Source: Membranipora membranacea (taxonomy: Eukaryota > Bryozoa > Gymnolaemata > Cheilostomatida > Membraniporidae). Taken from it: a DNA stretch of 64,000 nt. Below are positions 35,601-49,030 of the stretch, piece after piece. Location of the stretch: NCBI GenBank assembly GCA_914767715.1, contig OU612065.1:13766001-13830000 (forward strand). Reading direction: 5' to 3'. A model generated the notes under the pieces. The model searched no databases, was not told where the DNA came from, and saw only the letters and a list, made by a program, of their open reading frames with translations. Position 1 is the first letter of the stretch; each line of letters starts with the position of its first letter. A program made the position numbers and the translations under genes.

Positions 35601-38600
35601 ACAGTCATTAGATGAGATGACAAACTACGTCTGTGACTTGTTATGAAATAAATGTCACGGTAAAAGTGCTGAGTAACCATCCAAAGCTGGTAGCTGTAGG
35701 AAACCTGAAGACCTCAGAAAAAAACTGTTTTCCTGAGAAAAAATTCTGAATGCAAATTCTTTACTTGTCAATTACATCACTCCTCATTCTTTTGTATAAC
35801 AGAGTCATTGGATGAGATGACAAACTACGTCTGTGACTTGTTTGGAAACATCATCAACAAAAGAGTAAAGGAACCGAGTTGGCCAGAGCATCCTTATGGA
35901 CCTGATCAGCTACGGAAGCGGGTACTGGCAGTACCAATCAAAGACATACGAAAACTATCTCTAATATGGCCATGTGATGATTTGCAGCAGTGGTGGGAAT
36001 CTATGGTTAGTTTCAGCAAATCATATGAGATTTTTCTATTGCTTTGCCAGGCAATATTGCTACCATTTACTAACAGATTTTGCGGATGTCACAAGTCATT
36101 CTCACTAGAGGAAAGAGTGCATTAATTCTTTAAGGATACATGACATGTGACACTTTATCATCCTTACTGCGGGCCTTTTGTTGCCCTGCCAAGAATACAT
36201 AATAAAAGCACTGTATGGAGTTTCAGGGCAAAGTGTGCTATGTTTTGCAGCCTGAGCACTATATTGGCCACCTTGTTGGACACGAAGGGAAAGGGAGTCT
36301 TTTGTCTGCGCTGAAGGCCAAAGGATGGGTGAACAGTTTGTGTGCAGGAGGAAGTTCAGGAGCTAAAGGCTTTGGATTCCTTGTACTGAGAGCAGAGCTT
36401 ACTGAGGAAGGATTAAGTAAGTGATATCGTGGATATTTGTTTACTTATGTAGGATTACACACAAAATAGAATTGATGGAGCATCAATTGGTGGATCAGAC
36501 ATCAATTATTCACCCAAGATGCTGCGCGATCAATTTGCACGGATAAGATAAAAACACAGAGAAAGGATATATCCTTACTCTGTGATACAAGGAAGTTACA
36601 GTGTTACAGGCTTACTTTTTTGTAAACAAAACTAATGATTGGCCATTTAGATATTATGTGATATGAGTTCAACAACTAGTAATGGTGCTCATTTGAGTCT
36701 ATAGCACAATTTGCTGGTAGTTAACTTACTTAATTGATTCTGTGAGAAGAAATGCACCTGTTAAATATCAAACTTGGTATCAGTAATGATTGTACTTTAG
36801 ACACCAAACTATACCTAGGTGTAATCCAATGTAGTCCATCATGATTCTAGCCAGACTATGTTTGTATAAAATTTGAATGTATACAGCAGTTACTTACCGT
36901 AGATTGTCTTTCATTGAGTTGACTTACTTAAGGATTTACAGTGTTAGGTAATAGAATATTTATATGCTTGCGAAACCATAGGCTGTTATGATGATTAGCG
37001 TTTTAAATGTCTCCTGTTAAAGCTGTGTTTGCTTGAGCCATTTTATTGTTCTTAACTCACTTTTAGAACATGTTGATGACATCATCACCATGGCTTACCA
37101 GTATATAAATATGATGAGAGAAGCAGGTCCACAAGAGAGAATTGTGAATGAAGCTAAAGATCTCAATCTCATGAATTTCAAGTTTAAGGACAATGAGAAA
37201 CCCCTGTCCATAGTTATGTACATGGCTGAATGTCTTCGGGTTAGTATTTGTTGGTCTTTATTAATGCTCTTATACACTTTGGCTTTGAAGTACTCTAAAA
37301 CTGTAAAGCAATGTTTCAAGTCTAATTTGGCGAAATTCCTAGACTTCTTTAAAGCGATAAAACTTGAAAAGTTTCACTTGGGCATTGACATTGAGTATTA
37401 TAATTGTAGGGCCGTGGTGACAAAATGGGATGATTTATTAGTCTGCCGTCACCCACACCTCTGATCTCATCTGGTTCACGCATAATTAAAATAGGTTAAT
37501 TTAACTCAAGGAAACACTAGAAGGCTGGTTATTGATTGCTGTGTTAACCAGTATACACTCTGATAAGTTGATCATCCTTTTTACGCAGAACTATCCATTG
37601 GAAGAAGTCTTGAGTGGTGCTTATTTGTGGAAGAAATACGATCCAGATGTCATTCAGAAGCTGATGGATAAACTGGTGCCTGAAAACATGATGTGAGATA
37701 GCAGACATGACATTTTTTTACTATATCAATGAAACTCATTATCAGCCACATTCTCTTGCTTCTGCATCCAGGAGATCCACAGACATGGATGAATAGATGC
37801 CTATCCAGCCTTTGTGGTTTATCGTGATTGCTGGATAGCCATTTATTTTTCATAAATTACGGTATACTAATTATGTTATAATCATAATTTGAAATATTTG
37901 ATGCTAAAATATGTAATTATGTGAGTGGAAAACCTAAGTTATGTTCCGTTGATGTGATATTGCCTTCAAAAGTCAGTAACAGAATGGTAATTTGTTGCCA
38001 AGGTACACTTTGTAGGAGTTGTTCCCTCATTGTCACACAACTAACCACAGGCTACATGAAAAATGCCCCTGTAACAGATTGGAAATTTCTTTCGGGCTGA
38101 AATTAATTTTTTGAAAAACCCTACCACCGATTTCACATAAACACGCAATAAGCAAAAAAGAGCGGTTTAGGTTTCTTTTTAGGTCTATTTAGGTCTATTT
38201 CTATGATTCAGTCGTCATCGAAATGGATCAAAGGCTGATCTACCATTTGTTGAATAAATCCACCGTCTAATTAGCTGATGAATGAAATTATAAACGTAGA
38301 CATACAACATACATGATGGATGAAATCATCTGGCGTTTTTTTTTTCTAAATAGTATGATGACATGTTATCATGCTATAACCAATATTTTCAGAAACGCTT
38401 TTTAAGGAGCTTAACAATGATAAATATGGATGTCCTCATGGGTACACGTTAGTATCATAATCTTATTATTTGTCCTTTCTAGGTCTCTAGTGATAAGTAA
38501 GGAGTTTGCTGGACAAACAGACAAAATAGAAAGATGGTATGAGGTCGAGTATAAAGTGGAGCCTCATTCAGAGGAACTGGAAGCTAAATGGAAAGCTCTA

Positions 38601-41600
38601 GAAGCCCATGAAGACCTTCATATACCGGAGCCTAATGCTTTCATACCTCATGACTTTGATCTCTGCGAGAGAGACCCAGACAATACAAAGTACCCAAGGA
38701 TCATCAAGGTGAGTGAATGTTTGTTCAGGTTTCTTTTGTGGTGAATCATGTCAGCTGGATTTGTTCTTACTTACATGTGCACTATAAACTTCTCTATCAC
38801 CAGTTCTCATTTCATTGGTGTATAAATTGCTGTTGCTTATTTTGTAGAGTTATTGTTTGTTTCTTTTTTAGAACACAGCATTAACTCGCTGCTGGTTCAA
38901 ACAGGATGATGAGTACTTGTTACCAAAAGGCAACATGACAGTAGCCATCAGAAGGTAAAAAATTAACCCTCTTTCCCCTTGTGCTCATAATATTATTTGG
39001 GTCTTTCTGTCAGAATGAGCTCTTCAGACTATAACCTAAGTTAGCTCTACTTTTTTCCCAAATCGTTCACTCCGAATATCTACATGTATATTGTTCTAAA
39101 TTGCAGTGGATGATTTGAAGAGAAAATCTCTGACAGTCATCGTACATCTCAGCCAGGAAGCACTAAATTGCAAGACACTCCAGATTGTAACAAACCTTTA
39201 GAGGCACAGAATTTTTTCGCCTTAATTCCCCCACCTTGTTTGCACACTATTTTCTGTATTAGGCATTGATTTTGTTGAAAAAACCTTCCACCATTCATTT
39301 TCTGCTTTAAACTTTGGGATTGTGTGCTCTCTTTTCAAGTGGGCTCAACTCCTCAAACTGATACTATGATTAAAATAAATGTCTTGAGCAGCTTCCATCC
39401 ATGCATTCATCAAAGCTTGCCAAGGCAGGCGTGAAAACTACAGTTACTGGACGTTTCCCGTAACTAACTTAAGTAGTTAAGTGCTCGACCTATTTGTAGC
39501 CCTGTAGCCAGCAGTAGCCCTCACAATGCAAATCTAACATGGATGTTCATACGGTTGTTTAATGACGCGTTTGCCGAGTATAGCTATGATGCGGAGCTCA
39601 CCAGACTTACTTATGATCTTAACACAGCACACTATGGATTCCTGGTATGAAGCGGATATTTTTTTGTGATATTCATGCAGATTTGTTTACTGGTAGTAAA
39701 GTGACAAATGATAACATTGATATTATCATAGTAGTTGTAATCGAGCTGATGAAAAATTGGCTTTGGATGGTATTCTGATGTCAAACAAAGTTACCACTTA
39801 TGGTTTTTACCACTCAATTCTGAGCTCACACTTTTATATTTAGTTTTGGCACCAACTGCACAAACATCCTTCATAAAAATATGCTAAGTCACAACATAAC
39901 CTAATCACTTATATACTGATATGTGTTTGACCAGCATTTAATGTGATTTTAGATAAAAGTTGGAGGATATACAGACAAGCTTAGTGTCCTCTTGGAGAAG
40001 TTTCTCTCTACACTAACCACCTTCAAGCCTGATGAGAAAAGAGTCAACATCTTCAGAGATGAGGTACTTTGATAACTAAATTCAGATGTAGAAAATTTGT
40101 TTAGTAGTATTCATGTAATTCAAATAAATGCATGTATGCAGGTTTGATGGAGACCACCTTAAGATTTACCAATGTTTTTTTAAATAAAGAAAAGTAATCG
40201 AGTTTTTTAAACCCTTGCTCCTTTGTACATGCTATTGGGACAATCCTGAGTCCGTATATACTTTGGGAACTCATTCTATATCAGTTTTTTTTCATTGGAA
40301 TCCGGGCGGTGGCATCCTGAAGTGATACACTTTTAGTGTTTTGACATCCACAAACATTTCGACACAAAGACCTGACAATACCAAAATACTCGCAAGACAC
40401 CTGTTTATGACTTATCAATCAACTTTCCTCGTACCATTTTTTGTTACCTTAACCTTTTTCAAGAGCATCCTGGTTCACTGCCATTGACTTCAAGGCAGTT
40501 CCTTGAGGCTTGAGTTATTTTTCGAGGGTCTCAAAAAATAATTATCTACAAAGTGTACAGTGATAATTGATCAATGTCCAAGTAGTGTACTTTGGTCAAA
40601 ATTTCAAGATCAGAATTGGACATCTTCATATTCATCAAGCTAAATCTAGCTATCTATGCTTGTTACTGTATCATATATTTTTGTTTATCGATACTTGTTT
40701 CTAAAAGTAACTGTTATTTGCCTATCTTTGCAGTACATGAAGGGTTTGCGAAATTTCGAGATGGCTCAACCTACCACACATGCCGAATATAGATTAGGGC
40801 TTATTGTGAAGGAGGGCGGCTGGACTGTCAATGAAATGCTGGAATGTGCCGACGAAATGACTGTCGAAAATATCACAAGCTACATCCCTCAATTACTGTC
40901 CAGGTAAGAGTTTCTTTCTGTTACACATCGTATACAACAATATCTTTGTTCAAAATAAACAAATGTGCGGGGTAGATGTACTTATTTAGAAACTTTAGCG
41001 TTTCTACTTCCTGGAACCCTGAGCCTCTACCTTACTTGATGTGTAAACCTCCGCCGTGTCAAACACTATGGCTACATCCGGATAATTATTTCATTATAAA
41101 ATATCAATTTAGCTATACACATTTGTCAACATTACACAGGAAGTGTACCAAACTGTACCAGCCCATACCGATCTGGCACATGGACTCCTGCACATTTGCT
41201 TATTTTAAACAAAGACATTGTTATTATTCATATTTGGTAAACCAGGGAGGGTGGGTAAACGGAGTTATAGTTTGGCAACTGGGGAGGAATGGACAAATGC
41301 CAATGTGGGTTAGGATTGGCATATCATGGGTATGAACCTGGATAGAAGCCTCTAAAGTTACAAATTATGCTCTTGGTCGTGCAATTCAGGGATTTCTATC
41401 TTGAAAAGTAGTCATGCAACAGATTTGATAATACACAAGTCATCTTCCTGCTTTCCCAGCCACCAAAAAAAGATAGTGTGCAAAAGTCAGAACTAGCTGT
41501 CAACCTCAACTTGCTGCCGTAATTCATACACGACATAACTTTTTTGTTCTAAAATTGATGCAGAGGTGGCCGCGACAACCGTAAAACATATATATCCAGT

Positions 41601-44600
41601 GACAGTGGAGGAATCGGATGATTTGAATAGGACTAAAGTGCACCTCTGAGTAGTAAATACCAGGCTTTCTAATTACCTTAACGTCATCAGTCCTTCATTG
41701 AAATTGTGTAATCAGTAAGTGTTCTTCCTTGCCACTACCCGGCCGTTGGTGTTGCTGGAGTCTTGGCCTCCAGGCCTTGGTGAGAGCATTTCTAGCTCTT
41801 TTTTTCCAGCTCCCAGCACCCTTGGATGGATCTATTATTAACTCAAAAATGACATGTTTAAAAATGCGTTCATAAGCTTGTTGTTTCTTGGAGAGGCATT
41901 TTTATTGTTAAAAATATGATACACATGTCAGTTTAATGGAGGATGTATCAAAGAGGCTTTATAAATGGCACAATTATATCACACTATTTTATGATTTTTC
42001 GTGGCAAGGTTTTACAGGCAAGATATTTGCATTTCAATTCAATATAATGTGTTTTAGATGACCACAATGACACCGTTTATTGCATCCTGATTCTTTCTCC
42101 TGTTACGGAGATGTATGTGCATGCGGTAAGGGTGATGATCAAGAAAATTGTTGATATACACCCTGTTTGATATTTGATGCAATGAAATTGGTAATAAAAC
42201 TCCCATTGTCTCTATCAAAAAATCGTTAACCTAGTAATTATTTCCTCATAGGAATGACTGTTTAGGTGACTAGTGCCAGACTTCCTGAAAAGTGAAGTGA
42301 TCAGTGCAGACACTCCCACCAGGCCTAATCCAGTATTATAGTTATGGATTTATCAGTCAAGATTTGAACTTATTGCAAGGGGGATTTTCCAAGTTCCCTG
42401 AGGATCAAGTTGAAAATATTTCAACAAATACTAGTTCTTTTCCATGAACCTCTCCATGGTGCATCTCGTGTGCTCAATTTTTAGTGTGCAATTTAGTATT
42501 GACTTCGATGTTAAAGGAATGCTTTCTAATCTGTTTCCAAAAAATCTTCAAAGCTGCACCCGCTGCCCAACATTATAGGACCTTACTCTCAACTTAATTT
42601 TTCTGTTACAGAATTCATATCGAGACTCTCGTACATGGAAATTTCACTGTGAAATCTGCTCTGTCCCTTGTTGAGACTGTCGAGAATACTCTAGTAACAA
42701 ACATGAAGAGTAAACCTCTGCCACAGGGTCTACAAACCAGAGCAAGACGAGAAGCAAAACTACCAGACGGTAAGCATTAGATGTATAAAGACAAAGAGGA
42801 AAGAAGATGGCTGAATTATGTGCAGATATTGAACATTTTCATTCATTGGTGTACCGTTGAGGAGTAAAGTATGCGCCTTTTTACACATACTATTCACTCA
42901 TCTTATTCACATCAAGTCTATGGAATACAACTTAGGTGTTATTCTTCAACTGTGAGAAGGGATCTTTCCTCCATTGATTGAAGCACATTACACTTGATTG
43001 CTGGTGGTTTTTTAAATTCCGGTTTAGCTAATATCCTTCTTATAAAATATCCTCATATTATTTTAGATTGTAGCTTCTTGTACACCAGTAACAATGATGT
43101 ACACGCAGCTTCTTGTGTGTATAATTACTATCAGCTAGGATTGGAGGCAACAGAGAACAATATGCTCCTGGAACTGTTACACCAAATTATAAAGGATCCT
43201 TGCTTCAACCAGCTCCGGTATATAAACATGAATAGATCAATATTTTAGGAGTCTCCAATTTATATAGAGCATACTTCCTGCATTAGTTTAACTAATAGTC
43301 CACTCTTCCTTGAATGAAGGAATTAAAATGTTACATGTCACACACATCCGTCATTTGTGGTGAATAATATAGGCCTTGGCAACACAGTAGTACAATATTG
43401 TACTTGTAATAATTTGCAATCACCTTTTGCATGAAGAATGCTATGTTTTTCCTGCTGTACAAAGGCTTGTGACCATCGCTGTAACATCAAATTCCTGATA
43501 TTACAGAACTAAGGAGCAGTTAGGATATATAGTACATGCTCACATTAGAAGAGGAGGAGGTATACAGGGACTGCAGGTTGTAGTACAGAGTAGTAAACAC
43601 CCTGATTATGTCAACCATAGAATAGAGGCCTTCCTATCAACAGTCAAGGTATGAAGTATTGAGTATGGATCAATGATTATTCTTACATGGTACAATCCAA
43701 GATTCTTATGTTCCAATGAGATACAATTGCTAGGTCCATGTCTCTTACTCATTGGGTTCCCTATACCAGTTGCGAATTTACTCTTTCTGCTTATGTGCGG
43801 TCTGGTTCACCTGGGTTAATGGTCGTGGAGGTGAAATTGTCTGGGTTAAACTTTCATGCAAATTTTATTGAAAACTTCTGTAAGGCCTGAGGGATCTCAA
43901 CCAGAGTAAAAAATAGTTCAAAGATGTCTTTTTTTGTACTGACCACTATCGGCATCAATCTGACACATTTACGAAAATTAGTTATTTTTTCTATCACTAT
44001 GAATTAATTTAAGCAAGAGGTTTAACTTTAGACAATAGCTGTAAAGTATAGAATTTAGTATAGTATAGTAAAGTTAGTAAGGTATAAATTGAAGACCTGA
44101 AATCTCTAAATTATCTCATTTAGATTGTAGCGTTCAAGAAAGACTTGATTTTTTCTGCCCGCAATCGTCTCATCCTATAAGTCACACCCATAGACTCAAT
44201 ATACTCCGCGGAGTATATTAAGTCTATGACCACACCAAATATCTAGTTATTGGGTAGGCAAATCTGATATTAAAAAATGAGCAAACTCTAGGACCTCTGT
44301 AAATATCTAGACACTACTCATATGTAAAAAATATGGATAGTGTTAGAAATTGTCCCTTTCTGCTGACGTATGATGATTATGAGTGATATTGGATCGACAT
44401 CCCTGTACAAACCCAATTCACCTTTCATTGCATAACAAAGGGAGTGCTAAATGTCTAACTATGAAATGCTTTGGTCTGTGGGGTTTTTTTTTAGAATTTT
44501 CCATGAGATTTTACTTGAAGCTAACCCTACCCAACTTATTAATTAGATCAATGACCCTTTGCTGACCAACTTTATCTCTTTATATGACCACCAGCCGAGG

Positions 44601-47600
44601 AGAAAGAAGCCTTTCAAAGCATCAAAATGAGTTTCCAGGTTATGAACAACAACATATCAACATGCCCATATAAGTCTAAAGAGGATGAGGTGTCATCAGT
44701 TATGAACATTCCTAATATCAACAGGAAATGTCAATAACACAATTTGGTGAAAGTGTTTTTTGTCAAAACTTGACTAGTCTGCTGCTAAATATAAAGTGGC
44801 AGGGGCATATATTTTAACAGTGTGGTATTTAGATTTACTACCGGGAGCGTAGCGACCAATTTAACAGAAAGTACCCATGCTGTTAAATTCTCTACCACAA
44901 CATCCTGAGTTAAACTTTACTTGAAGCAAGGTTCTTTAGTATCCTTGCGGCAAGGATCTTTTAATAATTTCACTTAACAACCCAGGATATTAATATCGGT
45001 GACCTCCAAACCTTATTAATTCTATAAGTGAATATAATGGATCAGTCACAGAATGGGGCATGTTACAAATCTGTGCCGTCTAAACCATTGCATTGAATCA
45101 CATAGCGGCTTAAAGAAGCTCAACATGATTCAAGCCATTTTGAGACTGATCCATTGAGCCAAGCAACAGCATACTACCATTCTCCGATTCGCCAATTTGA
45201 ATTGATGAATGGTGGTTGAGCACTGTAGTTTACCCAAACTGTACTTTACCCAAGCCTGTAGTTTACCCAAGCACTGTAGTTACCCAAGCACTGTAGTTTA
45301 CCCAAGCCCAGCCTTCCTTTTCTTCCTCTACAAATCAGAGAAAGTTCAGCGACCGGAACTCGCCCTCTCCAACTCTGCACTGACTAACGCTAAACCAAAC
45401 TATGAAATAAGAAAAGCTACTATACTTTTACTTGCTCCTTTGATAATAAAGGACTCCTTTATAAAACCTGTCAAACTGCTAATAATTTTTTATTAGTCTA
45501 GTATAACCTAGTCTCTGTGATATCCCTAGATCTTCTGTGGAAAAAATATTACAAAAGAGTTATAGAATGATTTCCGTAAAAAATGAACCAGGGTCCTAGT
45601 ATCATTCAAAAGCTTTGACATTAATATAGTTCAAAAGAATAAAATTGAGATGTATTATTCTATTGTTTGGCCAGGGAGGGTAATCAACATTTAGACTGAC
45701 AGACACCGACGACAGACAGTTTTCTCTGTGGTTTAACTAAGATGTCCACGGTGTCCCAGATGATTTGAGGTGAATGATTTTATGAAGAAGAGACAAGAAA
45801 AAACTGTGTTGTGACCACAATCGCTATGAAATCATTTTTTGGGTAGATACAAATTTTTGTTAGCGGACAATATGTATTGCTTTTTTCCCATAACAATGTA
45901 GCCACGCCCGATTTATCATGAAACCAAACAATACGCAGGTAGTTATATATTAAACTCTTACTGGTATTAAAATCAGCATGCATTTACGTAATGAATTCGT
46001 GTTGCGTCAAAAAAGAAAAATTATTCATCCATACTGAAAATAAATCCAAACAAAACAATATTTAAAAAACACATCGGTCAGAATCGCTAATGACGAGGCA
46101 ATTTTAGACCTGAGTTGCAATTGTGACATAAATAATTAAAAATGATTTATTCTTCCTTATGACCCTCACAAAGGAAGAGGTTTCACTGTTATATAATTTT
46201 TTCTGTTTCATGTTTCTCTAGTGAGGAAAATTCTGAGAAGGATGATCGGCTGCAAATTAAGTGGGAAAAAATTACCCAGCAGCTACTGCCTCTCGTCCAT
46301 GATAATGAGTAGTGCGATGATTTCTTTTTTACCCTTAAATGTGAATAGTTAAATGTTGTTATTTGACCTGACAGCGATAGTCACTCATTAACATATATCA
46401 AGCTGCTGTGGAACAGCTATCAATTGTTGCCGCACTCTTTCCAATTGTATTGGCGACCAGTCCTGCCAGCCCTGCTAGAACTTAGTTGTGTATGTTTTGA
46501 TTTAGAAAGTTCCGACAAGTTGACTTGGGCAAGCGCGACTTGTTTAAACAGCTGTGTGAACGGCAAAACCATTTTCCAACCGCAATGACTCTGCAAAGGC
46601 AGAATAATCGCTTATATTATTTTATGCGCCAGATAAAGCGCCTATAGCTGGTCGTGTAGTGAGGTTCCGGTATTAGAGTTATGGTGAGGTCTCAGTACTT
46701 TAGGTATTTTAGGTACGGTGAAGTCTTACTATTAGAAGTATAGTGAGGTCTTCTTGGAAAACATTAGCCTGACCACCAGCTCAAACAATTATTTCTTAAT
46801 TCAAAGCCAATTACAAGACCTGCTCTTCCTTGAGAAATGGGGGAAATAATCAAAATAAAGATATATAATTACAATCATACCAATCTAGTGTCATGAGGAA
46901 AGTGTAATTAATGTAGCGATTTTTATTGTAAGTGATGGCTTCACACTACCACTCTACCCGGGGGGGGGGGAGGGTTTGTTTGTTCGTTCGAATTATCAAA
47001 ATTAGCTGCGGAAGTTGAAACTCTGTCTAATTTATTGAAATTTTGTATTATGTCGGGAAAATACAAAAAAAGAAAAATTTTGTATTTTCTTTTTTTTTTC
47101 GGCACTATTCGGAAAACATTCCGCTACTAGAATGAAATAGACTGCCAATAAAAGTGTGAAAAAAAATAGCTGATCTTAGCCATGTCTGAGTTGAGGCTCA
47201 GCTTGCTCTAGGAAATAGGCAAAAAAATTCCATCTATGTGTGCGACACCCAAATCCGGCTTTCCATGTCAAATTGAATATAAAAACAGGAAACGAGTCTC
47301 CGACAGGGTCCAATAATAAGCCTCGCGGCATGACTGAATGTGAGGCTGGAATGTAGTCTTTTCTCATTGTCCTGATATCCCCTGACAGATTATGGTTGTC
47401 CTTGCGATAAACTTTTTGAGGAATATCTTGTGGCTCTCTTTAAAAACAAGATGGTAGGCCTTTCGTGTGTATAATTTCATGTTGAAATGTGCAAAAAATG
47501 GAAATAACTTTACTAGAAAACCAGCAGCCCAAATGCCATGTGGCCATGTTAGCTATTTATTTCTTCAAGGTTAGCTTTTCAAAAAAAAGAAGCGTGTGAC

Positions 47601-49030
47601 CAGGTTAATATAGGATGCGTCTTGTGTAATATTGCAGGAATACCTGGAGAATCTGACAGATAAAGATTATAAGAAGCATGTTGCTGGTCTGGTTTCTGCT
47701 CGGCTTACACAACCTAAGAAGTTGAAAGCTCGTCACAGCAGCTACTGGTCGGAGATAGTCGGAGAATATTACCAGTTTGATCGGGATATTGTTGAAACTG
47801 ACTTTGTACAAATGGTTTCACAACAACAGCTAGTCAACTTCTTTTTGGTATAGTATTTGATCAGAGTTGCGTTGCATTTTCTTTTAAGCAGTAGGATTTT
47901 CAAGCCCGGTCATTTTGAATTTATGCTGATATCTGATAAATTTTTAGGATATGCCAGTTATGCCTTGTTATCTCTATTTTTACATTTTGAGACAGAAAAC
48001 CCTAGAAATGTAGTTTATCTATTGTAACAACCAGGATATGCCGAAAAACGGCATCCGTGCCAGAGTTCCCTCATGATAGCCCTATTGATGCAGCTGATGT
48101 TACTTTTGAAACCATTTAAATACACATATTTGTTATCAGGTCTGTTAACAGGTTATAGTTGATGTCGCCATATTTGTCATTAGTTTCATATAATCATGTT
48201 GTTATTTAATAGGTGCCATAAGCATATAAATAACATAAATGAGTATTTATATGTTTATGGTATATTCTAAACTGGTTTTTTTGCAAACACCGAGTTTACC
48301 CACCATCATTACCCTGCCAAGCCAACCTAGTTGAAAAAGCTGCTACATGCTTAGACCCGCTCAAGACGAACAATTTAAAGAGAACTATGCTGTGAGAGGC
48401 ATCAAACTATTACATTACTATAGAAATGTAATAGTTTAATGTAATAGTTTGTCAGTGAACAAATAAATGTAGTTTGAGGCATTTACATTACTTACATTTA
48501 ACCTAATATCTTTGACATTTTTCATCTTATTATAGAAAAATATCGCTGACGGTGCAGCGCAGAGACATAAGCTCAGTATTCAAATCGTATCCAAAGGACA
48601 CAGAGATTTGTTCACACCTGCGGATGATGAGAAGGATAATTATACCGAACCTTTACCTAAGGTACAAACAAATAGTAGCTTCTCTTCTCTCTATTTATAG
48701 ACATGATGTACTAATGATGTACTCAAGCACTTATGTAGACCTGAATTTATATAAAATGTCACTGACACAGTCCTGCTGTTGTGTCGCAATAATATACATT
48801 GTTTTTGCCCTTCCACATCCTCTTTGTCTGGTTGGTCAAGATCTGAGCTGTCACTTTGATGGACATCTATTTTTTAGTTATATTATTGAATGTATATAAA
48901 TATAGGTCATGTTTATTTTTAGCCTGCTGATGTCATTGCGAGCCACGTTGATTTCAAGCGGGGCTTACCACTCTTTCCATTGACAAAGCCGGCTATGGAA
49001 ATCCCTCAGATAACTATGTCAAAGCTGTGA
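32652..49030 (+). CDS. IDE: Insulin-degrading enzyme (insulysin, M16A), first tandem copy, complete, 20 coding exons
   Basis: Exons: 32652-32817, 33727-33803, 34023-34153, 34411-34580, 35185-35307, 35803-36005, 36251-36416, 37067-37239, 37589-37692, 38483-38708, 38872-38954, 39500-39644, 39953-40063, 40734-40903, 42612-42769, 43067-43217, 43507-43648, 47638-47847, 48536-48661, 48923-49030 (TGA). Phases agree; 980 residues. An in-frame TAG after the acceptor at 32611 fixes the ATG. The inverted zinc motif HFCEH is at residues 69-73, with the distal ligand E150 in the exact HX2EHX76E spacing. The C-terminal substrate residues R786 and Y793 (RTKEQLGY) are kept. The human mitochondrial presequence is absent. 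The protein ends MSKL, a peroxisomal type 1 signal. IDE is a cytosolic/peroxisomal metalloprotease that cleaves insulin, amyloid-beta and similar peptides inside a closed chamber. Confidence 0.96.
35441..35840 (+). repeat. 200-bp tandem duplication across IDE-1 intron 5 / exon 6
   Basis: 35441-35640 and 35641-35840 are direct repeats of exactly 200 bp that differ at only about four positions. Each holds intron sequence, a splice acceptor region and the first ~38 bases of exon 6. Only the second copy joins the rest of the exon. In the first, the acceptor context reads AACACAG instead of AACAG|AG, and the partial exon runs straight into the second copy with an early stop. Confidence 0.95.
36555..36584. 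repeat. 30-bp palindrome matching the termini of the 698-bp inverted repeat
   Basis: The arms CACAGAGAAAGGATA and its near-complement meet with no spacer (one mismatch) in IDE-1 intron 7. The arm sequence matches the terminal CAGAGTAAGGATATA of the element at 5449-6146. Confidence 0.75.
44189..44228. repeat. 40-bp near-perfect palindrome
   Basis: Two 20-bp arms, the first starting CATAGACTCAATATACTCCG, abut at CCGCGG with one mismatch and no spacer, in IDE-1 intron 17. Function unknown; possibly the remnant of a small inverted-repeat element. Confidence 0.9.
45220..45306 (+). repeat. Minisatellite, about five imperfect copies of an ~18-bp unit
   Basis: The unit GCACTGTAGTTTACCCAA recurs with small deletions and substitutions in IDE-1 intron 17. 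It produces a chance open frame on the plus strand. Confidence 0.88.
46222..46312 (+). other. Possible terminal exon of a nested plus-strand gene, or an alternative exon
   Basis: After TTTCTCTAG there is a 30-codon frame (phase 2 acceptor) reading [20 protein letters not shown]... to VHDNE, then TAG. The composition (acidic, amphipathic) looks protein-like, but the phase does not match the IDE exon 17 donor and no upstream partner exon is recognised. It may be chance. Confidence 0.2.
48404..48450. repeat. Triple 13-mer: one inverted and two direct copies
   Basis: AAACTATTACATT at 48404-48416 is followed by its exact reverse complement twice in tandem (48425-48437 and 48438-48450), within IDE-1 intron 18, shortly before exon 19. 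It can form either of two hairpins. Confidence 0.85.

Noticed and set aside
45209-45496. 95-codon open frame in IDE-1 intron 17
   Set aside because: Its start is the CACTGTAGTTTACCCAAG minisatellite; repetitive sequence, not a protein.
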